A stretch of DNA of 28,589 bases from AP-15 sp045802495 (GTDB lineage: Bacteria > Pseudomonadota > Alphaproteobacteria > ATCC43930 > CGMCC-115725). The stretch covers positions 1-28,589 of the forward strand of contig JBJMQW010000127.1 in NCBI GenBank assembly GCA_045802495.1, read 5' to 3'. The position numbers and the translations under genes are program-made. The notes under the pieces are model-generated. The model worked only from the letters and a program-made list of their open reading frames with translations. It ran no database searches and was not told the DNA's origin. Below are positions 8,737-16,130 of this stretch, one piece after another (the first letter of the stretch is position 1; every line of letters starts with the position of its first letter).

Positions 8737-9228
8737 GTGTGCGCCACCGACGCGCCGATCGCCGATCTTCAGCCCGCGGAGTTGTTCGTGATCTGCCTCG
8801 CACGGCTGTGGGTGCTGCATGATCGTGATCCCGATGCCGTTCCCGCGGATTGGCGCGCCGGGTTCGCCCATATGCACATCGATCGCGACGGCGAAGCGAG
8901 TTTCGACACGCTGTTCGGTCTCGTCGCTGCCTCGGCTATCGGAAGCATTGACATCCGCTGCAAGCGCTGCCGGCACCTCGGGGAGGACGAGGGTCGGCTG
9001 CTGCAGCTAGTCTGCTTGTTGCAGGACGACCGCCTCGCCGAAGCCGCCCCCATCCTCGGAGACTGGCTGCCGGCCGGCACCGTCCGCCAGGCTGTGGGGC
9101 CGGCGCAAGTCTTCGCCGCTAGGCTCGCTGCGCGTGGCCTGTCGATCTCCCTCCGCGACGCCGAGGCCGCGGGGCGTTCGGTTGAGATCGGGGTACATGC
9201 CGCCTACGCTTCACGCCTCCGGCATTGA
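8737..9228 (+). CDS. unrecognised 163-residue protein with one CxxC motif
   Basis: I do not recognise this family. The frame has codon use like its neighbours and reads as a plausible soluble protein: an N-terminal helix (ELFVICLARLWVLHD), a HMHIDRDGEASFDTLF block, one CKRC motif at about residues 75-78 and a helical second half ending in ARGLSISLRD. The only in-frame start is a GTG without a clear ribosome site. A good GGAGAG site at about 8703 instead precedes an ATG (8714) in another frame, so the true N-terminus may have been lost to a one-base shift near 8740. It lies between two pseudogenes and 15 bp before the next small ORF. A conserved single CxxC hints at metal or redox chemistry, but this is weak. 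Confidence 0.5.
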   Translation: MCATDAPIADLQPAELFVICLARLWVLHDRDPDAVPADWRAGFAHMHIDRDGEASFDTLFGLVAASAIGSIDIRCKRCRHLGEDEGRLLQLVCLLQDDRLAEAAPILGDWLPAGTVRQAVGPAQVFAARLAARGLSISLRDAEAAGRSVEIGVHAAYASRLRH

Positions 9229-9243
9229 AGAGATGAGAGCGCG

Positions 9244-9525
9244 ATGACTGAGCCCTTCATGCACGCTGCCGCGCGTTTGATCCAGCACCCGGAAATCGCC
9301 GCGCGCAGGAAGCGATGCGGGCGGCTGGCCGATATTCCCACTGCACTGCCGCATACCCACCGCCCGCTGATCGCAAACGCACTACTGAACCGGTCCGTCA
9401 ACCATATCCTTGCCGAGGAACGCAGCGCCGCGACAGCGCCGATCCTGCAGCGTCTCGTCGCGCTGATCCTTGTTGGCGATCGGCCCGTCGGCGGCGATGG
9501 TTTCCTCAACGGCGATAATAGCTGA
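9244..9525 (+). CDS. unrecognised 93-residue protein
   Basis: Small ORF of unknown function, 15 bp after the preceding gene, with a modest purine-rich site (GATGAGAG) before its ATG. Third positions are strongly GC-rich, as in real genes here, and the product is helical (RPLIANALLNRSVNHILAEERS, then ILQRLVALILVGD). No membrane segment, signal peptide or metal motif is visible. Its 3' end overlaps the next small ORF by 29 bp, which suggests that the three ORFs from 8737 to 9772 were once one transcription unit. Given the decay on both sides, it may be a fragment of a longer gene. Confidence 0.4.
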   Translation: MTEPFMHAAARLIQHPEIAARRKRCGRLADIPTALPHTHRPLIANALLNRSVNHILAEERSAATAPILQRLVALILVGDRPVGGDGFLNGDNS

Positions 9526-9772
9526 TCCGGAGCGCGGCAAATTGCCGGCCGGTCTCGACGGCGCCCGCGCCTCGCGCCCCGCAGCGAACGAACGCTATAT
9601 CGGCAATGAGGAGCTGTCGATCGAGGAGCTACTGACCGACCCGATCGCCGCGCTGCTCAGATGCCGCGATGGTCTTTCACTCGACGATGTCTGCCGCTGC
9701 ATCGCCGAAGCGATGGCGTGGACCAGATTTCGCGCCGAAGGAATGTTGCCGCCCCATTGCCACAAGACTTGA
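9497..9772 (+). CDS. unrecognised ~91-residue protein, possible remnant
   Basis: Short ORF, function unknown. The frame is open from 9470 (TTG), but the first ATG is at 9497. The convincing part is the middle, ELSIEELLTDPIAALLRCRDGLSLDDVCRCIAEA (about residues 43-76), which reads like a small alpha-helical regulatory or adaptor protein. The N-terminal 30 residues and the last 15 look less constrained. No good ribosome site is visible; translational coupling to the preceding ORF, which it overlaps by 29 bp, would be needed. It lies 51 bp upstream of a badly broken monooxygenase gene, so it may itself be decaying. Confidence 0.38.
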   Translation: MVSSTAIIADPERGKLPAGLDGARASRPAANERYIGNEELSIEELLTDPIAALLRCRDGLSLDDVCRCIAEAMAWTRFRAEGMLPPHCHKT

Positions 9773-9823
9773 ACCTCAAATCCGGTCCGGCAACGTGGCA
9801 CGACCCTTCGAGCGTCCTCCGCC

Positions 9824-10068
9824 ATGTTCATCGCGATGAACCGCTTCAAGGTGCACAAGGGAGAGGAGCGGCGTTCGAGCGCCGCTGGCGCGAGCGCGGC
9901 AGCCACCTACCAGGATGCCCGGCTTCTCCATCTGCTTAAGGGTCTGGAATGAGCCGACCGCCTGCTCTACGCCTCGCATTCGCTGCGCTCGCGCCGATTT
10001 CGACACCTGGACGCGGGCTGCGGCGTTTCGTGCCGCATTGCGACGACGATGAGAGCCCCGGTCACTAG
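9824..10068 (+). pseudogene. broken antibiotic-biosynthesis/heme-degrading monooxygenase (ABM-fold)
   Basis: Pieces of an ABM-fold monooxygenase related to HmoA-type heme-degrading enzymes are found in order across several frames. It starts MFIAMNRFKVHKGEE, a family N-terminus. After a shift near 9866-9870 it continues AFERRWRERGSHLPG. A further shift or two near 9912-9925 leads to LHLLKGLE, where the family has HLLKGPE. An in-frame TGA follows at 9950, then ADRLLYASHSLRSR, and after another shift near 10000 comes ADFDTWTRAAAFRAA. At least four frameshifts and one nonsense codon are needed to rebuild the domain, so this is a dead gene. The order of family blocks makes chance very unlikely. 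Confidence 0.8.
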
Positions 10069-10169
10069 GAAAGAGCGAATGGCCGACAAAAGCGGTGATC
10101 GACTTGCGCATCGATACCGATTCCGCCCCTGTGGCATCTGCCTTCGCCTGGCCGGGGGACTCGCTAAAT

Positions 10170-10370
10170 CTACGCGTCTTGGGCGCCAGAGCCGAGGAAC
10201 CGGGCAGGGCCGGCGACCTCCGACTCGAGTACGGCTACACTCCATTCTCGCGGCCGGCCTTTCTTCGTTTCAGCGGCCGCCATTTCTCTAGCTTGCTTTG
10301 CGTCTTCAGCTATCACCGTGGCGTAAAATATGTCGCTGCCTGAAATCATACTACAGCTGAACTTTGTCAT
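10170..10370 (-). CDS. small conserved-looking hypothetical protein (66 aa)
   Basis: The ATG follows GGAG at a normal distance (GGAGAACGAC then ATG), the main support for translation. The product has an N-terminal strand pattern with SGSDIFYATVIAEDAKQAREMAAAETKKG, then a strand with EWSVAVLE and a C-terminal GPARFLGSG. This resembles short alphaproteobacterial hypothetical proteins with a beta-alpha-beta layout, but I cannot name a family. No signal peptide or membrane segment. It lies downstream of, and on the same strand as, the 97-residue gene at 10681-10974, with 310 bp between, so it probably has its own promoter. Confidence 0.6.
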   Translation of the reverse strand: MTKFSCSMISGSDIFYATVIAEDAKQAREMAAAETKKGRPREWSVAVLESEVAGPARFLGSGAQDA

Positions 10371-10680
10371 GTCGTTCTCCTTCGGCCCCTGTGCTACGCA
10401 CGCTGGAAATCCTCAAAATGGCGACGGCCGGCCGCACCAAACCTTGGCTTACCACGCTCCGGCGGGCGGTGTGGCGGCCGGAGCGAGGCTTGCGGATTTG
10501 CGCTGCGCTTGGACGACGCTGCCGCGTCGCCCGCAACTCCACAGGGCCAACAGCCGCAAAACGGGATTTACATCGATGAGGGAAGCGGAGCGGATTTCAT
10601 CTTGCGAACCTACGCTCCTGGTCCCATGACTCGGGTCCACCGCTCGCCTCGCGTTCGGGTCAGCTTGGGGGCGACCACGC
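10371..10680. other. 310-bp gap, nothing recognised
   Basis: Non-coding stretch between two small minus-strand genes. Open frames on both strands here have no ribosome site and low-complexity arginine/proline-rich products, so I treat them as spurious. It should contain the promoter for the 66-residue gene, but no convincing -35/-10 pair or terminator was seen. Confidence 0.5.
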
Positions 10681-10974
10681 TCACAATCCGCTCTCCTCGC
10701 GGAGGCGCCGCAGTCGCTCCGCGAGCTTCCGGGTGATTGCCGGGAAGGGGTCCTGGTCCAGCATCCGCGCGACGCGCTTCGCATAGGCCGAGCAGAGTAA
10801 AAGTGCAGGCCTCGTCAAATCGGAATCGCGGCGAGCCCGATCGCAGATTTCGACCAGCAACGCCATTTCCTTCTTTGGCACCCATCGGGCGAGCTCTTCC
10901 ACATCGGCAGGCTCGATAACCATGTCGCCGATAATCGCGCGGCTCCCCGATTCAGGGTTCGACATCGCTTGCAT
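10681..10974 (-). CDS. small hypothetical helical protein (97 aa)
   Basis: The ATG follows GGAGAA at normal spacing; a second ATG three codons in is also possible. The product is soluble, charged and almost fully helical: VEELARWVPKKEMALLVEIC (about residues 25-44), RPALLLCSAYAKRVARML and a C-terminal ITRKLAERLRRLREESG helix with coiled-coil character. No known family was recognised and no catalytic motif is visible. Codon use matches the intact genes rather than the decayed stretch to its left. It has no close neighbour on the same strand upstream, so it is probably monocistronic. Confidence 0.58.
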   Translation of the reverse strand: MQAMSNPESGSRAIIGDMVIEPADVEELARWVPKKEMALLVEICDRARRDSDLTRPALLLCSAYAKRVARMLDQDPFPAITRKLAERLRRLREESGL

Positions 10975-11298
10975 GTAAGCGTTCTCCGTTCATCTTTTGC
11001 TACTGCGGACCTCCGATGGTCGCGTTGGAACATCGCTCGCTTCCGGACAACGACCAAACCGTGAAATCCATATGCCAAGTAAACCGGTCTGTCGAACGGC
11101 GGGCGGTTTTCTGGGCGCCCGAGCTGGATATATCAAGTATGATAAGCGGAAATTAAGGAAATCTAGGATATTGAGTTAGGCCGCTGAACGATGCGGGTAG
11201 ACCTGCTGTTGATGCCTGGAACTGTGCTCGTTTCGCGTTTGGCCGGTGATTAATTGCCGCATCGGGACGTATCGCGGTGACGCTTGCATATCCCGGCT
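10975..11298. other. 324-bp intergenic region between divergent genes
   Basis: Lies between the minus-strand 97-residue gene and the plus-strand kinase, so it should hold both promoters. It contains a patch richer in A+T at about 11125-11180 and an 8-bp palindrome (GGGCGCCC) at 11115-11122. No gene, RNA or confident promoter was recognised. A stop codon at 11278 limits how far upstream the kinase can start. Confidence 0.5.
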
Positions 11299-12483
11299 AT
11301 GGCCTTGAGGGCTGAGGCTTTGTCCGCGGCCACCCGGCGTCGCAGCGAGACGAGGTTACAGCGCGAGAACGCGCTTCTTCAGAGCATTCTCGAAAACATC
11401 GGAGAAGGCCTCAGCGTCTTTGACCGCCGCGGGCGGCTAAGCGCACGCAACTCACGGTTTTGCGAGCTGCTCGATCTGCCGCCCGATCTGCCGATTGGGG
11501 CATCGCTCCGCGATATTCTCTTGCTGCAGACAGTGCGCGGAGATTTCGGCGAAGGCCGGACAGATGCCGAGGCCGTCGAGCGATGCGAGCGGTTTTACCG
11601 GGATGTGCCGACAATAAAGGAGCGTGTAACCCCGAATGGCCGCATCTTGCAGATACGCCGCCGTGCCATGCCCGGCGGCGCCGTGGTTTCGGTTTATTCC
11701 GACATTACCGAGATCAAGGTGTGGGAGCGCAGGCTTATGCAGGCCCGCAGTCAAGCCGAGACCGCGAACCGATCAAAGAGCGACTTCCTCGCCAATATGA
11801 GCCACGAATTGCGAACCCCGCTCAATGCGATCATCGGGTTTTCCGAGATCATCTCGCGAGAGCTGTTTGGCCCGATCGGCAACCAAAAATATCGCGAGTA
11901 CATGACCGACATTCACAGAAGCAGCCTTCACCTTCTGTCAATTATCAACGATGTGCTGGACATGTCGAAGATCGAGGCCGGGAAGCTCGAGCTGTCGAGA
12001 GAGGGGTTGAACATCACGGACGTGGTAACCGAGGTCATTCGCATGATGCACGAGCGGGCCGCAAGCCGTCGCATCGAGCTGATTGCTCAGCTATCGATCG
12101 GTGAGGTAAGAGTTTGGGCCGATGAGCGTGCGATGAAGCAGGTTTTTCTGAACCTCCTCTCCAACGCGATCAAGTTTTCGCGCGAAGCGGGCAAAGTTTA
12201 CATACGGGTCGCCGCCGATCTGCCGTCCGCGGCGGTTGTGGAGTTCGAGGATCACGGCATAGGAATGAATGAACAGGAGCAGGAGCGCGCGCTTCAGCCG
12301 TTCGGACAGGCACATTCGGCGACGACGCGCAATTACGGCGGCACTGGACTGGGGCTGCCCATCACCAAAGGCCTCGTGGAGGCACACGGCGGAAAGCTCA
12401 CGATCAGCAGCCGTGCCGGTTGCGGCACCGTCGTCCGGGTTAATCTGCCGACCGAGGAGGCAGCGTTGGTCTCGACCGCTTGA
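11299..12483 (+). CDS. soluble PAS-domain sensor histidine kinase (orphan)
   Basis: Cytoplasmic hybrid-less histidine kinase of 394 aa. A short N-terminal helix leads into a PAS domain (about residues 27-138; GLSVFDRRGRLSARNSRF is typical of the PAS_7 type), then a linker, the HisKA dimer helix with H-box SHELRTPLNA (phospho-acceptor His169) and a HATPase_c domain with N box LLSNAIKF (about 286-293), G1 DHGIGM (318-323) and G2 GGTGLGL (347-353). No membrane segment, so it senses an internal signal or a partner protein. An in-frame stop at 11278 leaves TTG 11284 or ATG 11299 as start; GGTGA precedes the TTG closely, so the protein may be five residues longer. No response regulator is adjacent. 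Its last 44 bases overlap the 3' end of the convergent MFS gene. Confidence 0.93.
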   Translation: MALRAEALSAATRRRSETRLQRENALLQSILENIGEGLSVFDRRGRLSARNSRFCELLDLPPDLPIGASLRDILLLQTVRGDFGEGRTDAEAVERCERFYRDVPTIKERVTPNGRILQIRRRAMPGGAVVSVYSDITEIKVWERRLMQARSQAETANRSKSDFLANMSHELRTPLNAIIGFSEIISRELFGPIGNQKYREYMTDIHRSSLHLLSIINDVLDMSKIEAGKLELSREGLNITDVVTEVIRMMHERAASRRIELIAQLSIGEVRVWADERAMKQVFLNLLSNAIKFSREAGKVYIRVAADLPSAAVVEFEDHGIGMNEQEQERALQPFGQAHSATTRNYGGTGLGLPITKGLVEAHGGKLTISSRAGCGTVVRVNLPTEEAALVSTA

Positions 12484-13960
12484 CCGTCACGGGATACGCC
12501 GCGCTCGGCAGGACTTTATCGTTGGCCGGCCGCAAGGCCCGAAAGAATAGAATCCCCGGCACAATCATAACGGTCACAGCCGCCATCATTCGAAAGCAGC
12601 CGGTATAGGCGGCAAAGGCCGCCCTATCCGCCGCTTCGGACAGCGATCCAGCGCCTGTTTCCGAGTGCCCGGGAAAGGCGAGGAGGTGGGCTTGGATGCG
12701 CGCCTGCAACACCGCGGTCATTATTGCGACGCCGGCGGCGCAGCCGAGTTGGCGGAGCAAGTTGTATACGCCCGCGGCATCTGTGCGCAATTCCGCGCCG
12801 AGCGTCGAGAAGGCAAGCGTGCTGAGGGGAGTGAAGAGCAGCCCGACGCCAATCCCTTGAACGGCATTGGCTGCGGCCAGCCACAAATCCCCACCATGGG
12901 CCGGCGTCAGCGACATCAAGGCGAGGCCGCCCGCGGTAATCAGCAGCCCGGCAGCCAGCAAAGCCCGGTTATCGATGCGGTTGATCCAATAGCCTACGGT
13001 CAGCATTGTCGCCATCGTGCCTATGCCGCGAGGCGACAAGGCTAGCCCGGCCCGCGTGGCGTCGTAGCCCAGAGGACCCTCGCTCAACGCCGGCAGGAAG
13101 ACAATGGTCGTGAACAGCAATCCCCCCACAAAAAAATTGTAAAAGGCCGAAGTTGCAAAGTTGACGTTGCCAAATACTTGAAATTTGAACAGCGAAAATT
13201 GATTGCGAGCACCATGCAGCACGATTGCGATGAAGGCGAAGATCGCCAGCGCCGCTTCGACCATGACCTCGGGCGAAACGGGCCAGAGCTGGCCAATGCT
13301 CCGTTGGAGAGCCAGCTGGAGCGATCCGACGCCAACGACCAGGAGTAAAATCCCGAGGCAGTCGATGCGGGAATCGACACTCCTCTCCTCGAGCCTCGGC
13401 GTGCGTCTCAAACCCAACACGGCGAACAATCCGAGCGGAATGTTCAAGGGAAAGATCCATCGCCAGGATGCAAGATCGGTGATGGCGCCGCCGAGGATCG
13501 GTCCCATTATCGGACCGGCCATGATTGTCGCTCCCCAGATCGCCAGCATTCGACCGTGATCTTTTTCCGGATAGATATCGAGAAGAATCGCCTGAGACAG
13601 GGGTTGAATGACCCCTGCCGCCGCACCTTGAAGCAGCCGGAACTGGATCAGCGTCGCGGCCGAAGGAGCTACCGCGCAAAGCGCCGAGGCGATGACGAAC
13701 AGGCTGATCGAGCCGGTGAAGAGCCGCCGCGCACCGCAGCGGCGGCGCAGCCACCCGGTGAGCGTGGCCATGACGGCGGACGCGCAAAGATAGCTGGTCA
13801 TCACCCAGGATCCGAGATCGACCCCTCCACCCAAACTCTGTTCGAGTTGCGGCAGCGCCACGTTGGCGATCGTTGCATCGAGAGCCTGCATGGCGGTCGC
13901 GATCATCAATGCGATCGTAGACTGCCACTGATGGGACCTCGACAGAGAGCTTGGCTCCAT
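12440..13960 (-). CDS. MFS efflux transporter, DHA2 (EmrB/QacA) family
   Basis: Proton-driven drug/metabolite exporter with about 14 membrane segments (506 aa, normal for DHA2). TM1 carries the motif LDATIANVALP (about residues 27-37). The segment ATIMAGPIMGPILGGAI (about 142-160) is motif C of antiporters, and SWRWIFPLNIPLG is the hallmark that follows it. The frame is open without interruption. The last 30 or so residues form a cytoplasmic tail, of which about the last 14 are encoded in DNA shared with the kinase gene. No periplasmic adaptor (EmrA type) or TetR/MarR regulator is next to it. The start ATG lacks a strong ribosome site. Substrate unknown. Confidence 0.94.
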   Translation of the reverse strand: MEPSSLSRSHQWQSTIALMIATAMQALDATIANVALPQLEQSLGGGVDLGSWVMTSYLCASAVMATLTGWLRRRCGARRLFTGSISLFVIASALCAVAPSAATLIQFRLLQGAAAGVIQPLSQAILLDIYPEKDHGRMLAIWGATIMAGPIMGPILGGAITDLASWRWIFPLNIPLGLFAVLGLRRTPRLEERSVDSRIDCLGILLLVVGVGSLQLALQRSIGQLWPVSPEVMVEAALAIFAFIAIVLHGARNQFSLFKFQVFGNVNFATSAFYNFFVGGLLFTTIVFLPALSEGPLGYDATRAGLALSPRGIGTMATMLTVGYWINRIDNRALLAAGLLITAGGLALMSLTPAHGGDLWLAAANAVQGIGVGLLFTPLSTLAFSTLGAELRTDAAGVYNLLRQLGCAAGVAIMTAVLQARIQAHLLAFPGHSETGAGSLSEAADRAAFAAYTGCFRMMAAVTVMIVPGILFFRALRPANDKVLPSAAYPVTVKRSRPTLPPRSAD

Positions 13961-14060
13961 TGTAATTGGACCCGGCAGTTCGCCGGGGCGTGCCTCAGCC
14001 GCGCGTCGCTAATGTCAAATATGTCGCTACAAGGGTCAACACAGTTTGTCACAGATCATC

Positions 14061-14066
14061 TATAAT
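14061..14066 (+). promoter_or_regulatory. possible -10 hexamer (TATAAT)
   Basis: A perfect TATAAT lies in an AT-rich 230-bp gap, about 125 bases before the TTG start at 14190. No good -35 hexamer is found at 16-18 bases upstream, so an activator might be needed. Seen directly: hexamer and AT-richness. Promoter role is inference. Confidence 0.3.
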
Positions 14067-14189
14067 TTAATACAAATACCCGGTAATTTACATCTGTTCA
14101 GAGATTCATATTTTATTAGGATGCGAAGGATTAAATTACTACTTTGAGAGGAAAGAGGCTCAAACCGGATCCATAGTTGGAGAAAATTC

Positions 14190-15128
14190 TTGAAACGCCT
14201 GACGATGCTGGTTAGCGGCGAGGGAGAGTGGCTGGTCGAGAACAGCCCCGAATTTCTGGCTGCATTGGGGGATCCCGAACCCGACTACGATGCCACCGCA
14301 TTTGCGGTGAGGAACCTGGGCTTCATCAGATTTCAGATGCTCGACGACTCGGTCATCGAGGTAGACTTGCACCCCCGCAATACCCAGTTGCCGGCGTTGC
14401 TCGCTGTCCAACAGCAGATATTGTCGTCGCGCGTCAAGCTGTTCCGCATCAAATATCTCGAAAGCTCCTGGCATTCCGAGATTATGATATCTCCCGAGCA
14501 GGCAATTTCACGGCTTTCTGAATTGTGCTCACCCGAGGTGACGTTGCCAACCAGTGAGCGGTTCTTCGTCGAGCCGAAAGATTATACCGAATTATTCCAC
14601 AGCGAAGAGGGTCGGTTACGCCCGCTCGCGCAAAAATGGCGGATGTCTTTCGGTCACTTCGATCCGAGCGTCATCTCCTTTGCCATCAAGCATCAGTTGC
14701 TCTCCGGAATGATGGTCGTCGGCGTTCAGCCGCGTGAAAGGGACCCAATATTCCGATTTATCGGTGACGAGCACAACTGGTTGGGTCAAAGCTACCATGT
14801 AGTGGGCATTGGCGAAAAGGTCGAGAACCAGCCGGACAAAGAATTTGGAAGTTGGGTTTCCGAATTCTACAAGTCGGTAGCTAGTTCCGGGCAGCCCCGC
14901 TATGACCGGGTTACAGCATTGGTCCAATATCAGGAAGAAACCGGTAGGCCGCGGCGGACGGTTCGCTACGAGCGGCTGCTGCTACCATGGAAAACCCCTA
15001 CCGACGAGATTTTCGTCACCTTGTCGAAGCTTGTCGAGAGCAGGCCCGGATCAAGCAAGGCGTCGCTTAATCCTGCATTGGCCGGCGGCAAGAGTTCCGT
15101 GGCCATGAATGCTGCGAGATCTTCGTAA
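14190..15128 (+). CDS. PAS_5-like protein of unknown function (312 aa)
   Basis: Uncharacterised soluble protein. Residues 1-110 show a strand-rich domain I do not recognise (EGEWLVENSPEFLAALGDP, then VIEVDLHPRN). The second half, about 135-285, resembles the PAS_5 (PF07310-type) fold: LRPLAQKWRMSFG, then IFRFIGDEHNWLGQSYH, a helix ending in SSGQPRYDRVTA, and the closing strand TVRYERLLLPW. Such PAS proteins are common in Alphaproteobacteria and mostly unstudied. The start is a TTG with GGAG seven bases upstream; the next ATG, at 14205, lacks a site. Base composition is less GC-rich than in neighbours, and the upstream region is AT-rich. Its last 163 bases overlap the 3' part of the convergent gene; about the last 30 residues lie beyond the PAS-like fold. 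Confidence 0.75.
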   Translation: MKRLTMLVSGEGEWLVENSPEFLAALGDPEPDYDATAFAVRNLGFIRFQMLDDSVIEVDLHPRNTQLPALLAVQQQILSSRVKLFRIKYLESSWHSEIMISPEQAISRLSELCSPEVTLPTSERFFVEPKDYTELFHSEEGRLRPLAQKWRMSFGHFDPSVISFAIKHQLLSGMMVVGVQPRERDPIFRFIGDEHNWLGQSYHVVGIGEKVENQPDKEFGSWVSEFYKSVASSGQPRYDRVTALVQYQEETGRPRRTVRYERLLLPWKTPTDEIFVTLSKLVESRPGSSKASLNPALAGGKSSVAMNAARSS

Positions 15129-15829
15129 ATTTCGGCGGCCGCAGTGTAGGCGACGACAACTTCGAGTTCGCCCCAAGGCGATCCCGGATAAAAGATGCTG
15201 TGACTGAAATGCTTTTGACCGTAGCCGGCGGCCACGCCTTTCTCGACAAGGATAGGCGCGACGTAGGAAATCGTCCAATCGACCGGCCAACGGGAGCATG
15301 CATAAGCTCTCCCTATTCGCGGAAATAGACGGGACAGCTGCTTTCCGCGGAATTCGGGTCGAACCCAAACCGAGCCGGCGCTGAGCACGACGCCTGTAAT
15401 CGACTGCGCGACGGGCGCCGTAACCGCGCACTGCTGACCGTCGTCACGCCCATAAAACATCGCACAAGCCTCCTCAGCTAAATTGCTGTCAGGCCAATAA
15501 TAAATCCGCCCGGCCCAGGTCACGGCGATCTCTCCACTCGGGGTTTCTCCCGAGACCCAAAAAGCGTTTTCGGGTGAGACGTCGCTGAGTTCGGGGTTAA
15601 ACATATTGACGAGGCGAAACCAGTTTCCACGAGAGACCTCAAGCTGGTTCAAGCGCACCAGCTCGTCGAAATCGTGACGAAGTCGCAAGCGGAGTCCCAT
15701 CGTTCGTGCGGCCTTATCGCCCTCGATGACAAATTTGGCGAGCAGGCCTGCTGGACCATGCTCGATGGTCAGCGCGTCCGGAAGCCGCAAGTTGTTTTCT
15801 GGGACTGTATTCGGGTAAATAAGCGACAT
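14966..15829 (-). CDS. GNAT-like protein of unknown function (287 aa)
   Basis: Unrecognised at family level. The centre has a segment like the acetyl-CoA binding motif A of GNAT acyltransferases (SVWVRPEFRGKQLSRLFPRIGRAYA, given here in parts: strand SVWVRPEF, loop RGKQLS, helix RLFPRIGRAYA; about residues 159-182), but the usual second glycine is absent, so it may be divergent or inactive. Preceding strands (FWVSGETPSGEIAVTWAGRI) fit a GNAT core. The ATG at 15829 follows GGAGGAG at good spacing; a TTG 18 bases upstream lies within or before that site and is less likely. The 3' end overlaps the convergent PAS-like gene by 163 bp, so one of the two tails may be longer than needed. The upstream region is strikingly AT-rich. 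Confidence 0.72.
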   Translation of the reverse strand: MSLIYPNTVPENNLRLPDALTIEHGPAGLLAKFVIEGDKAARTMGLRLRLRHDFDELVRLNQLEVSRGNWFRLVNMFNPELSDVSPENAFWVSGETPSGEIAVTWAGRIYYWPDSNLAEEACAMFYGRDDGQQCAVTAPVAQSITGVVLSAGSVWVRPEFRGKQLSRLFPRIGRAYACSRWPVDWTISYVAPILVEKGVAAGYGQKHFSHSIFYPGSPWGELEVVVAYTAAAEIYEDLAAFMATELLPPANAGLSDALLDPGLLSTSFDKVTKISSVGVFHGSSSRS

Positions 15830-15940
15830 GGACTCCTCCGACGACAACAGTCAAGAGCCAATGGCTTCTCTGCTGGAGGCAGTTTTATTTGTTACGTTTT
15901 ACACTGGGTATTTACCGAATGCGCAATCATGATTTCTTGT

Positions 15941-15968
15941 ATTTTGCATAATATTGACCTTTCGTCAA
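15941..15968 (-). promoter_or_regulatory. possible promoter with TTGAC-N5-GTCAA inverted repeat
   Basis: Read on the minus strand, TTGACG (15968-15963) lies 16 bases before CAAAAT (15946-15941), a fair sigma70-like pair pointing at the GNAT-like gene. The -35 is embedded in a perfect inverted repeat, TTGAC-CTTTC-GTCAA (15954-15968), which could be an operator. Matches are seen; function is inference. Confidence 0.35.
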
Positions 15969-16130
15969 CAAAAAAATAGCGTTAATCGGAAGAATACCGT
16001 ATTTAAACATCTAAAATTAGTTTCTTTTCCGGTGTCGTAGAAGCAAAGCTTCAGACGTCTCGGTGTCGGTCCGGAAACCCGCGCGGGACGTTGCACTATG
16101 GGGGAAAGCAGGGATACTAGACGATTGAGG

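Noticed and set aside
10330..10629. Plus-strand open frames in the 10371-10680 gap
   Set aside because: No ribosome site, skewed composition, antisense to the start of a better supported small gene.
10997..11179. 60-codon plus-strand open frame upstream of the kinase
   Set aside because: No ribosome site and no family; the A+T patch in it looks regulatory rather than coding.
14190..14210. ATG at 14205 as the start of the PAS_5-like gene
   Set aside because: It has no ribosome site, whereas the TTG at 14190 has GGAG at correct spacing.
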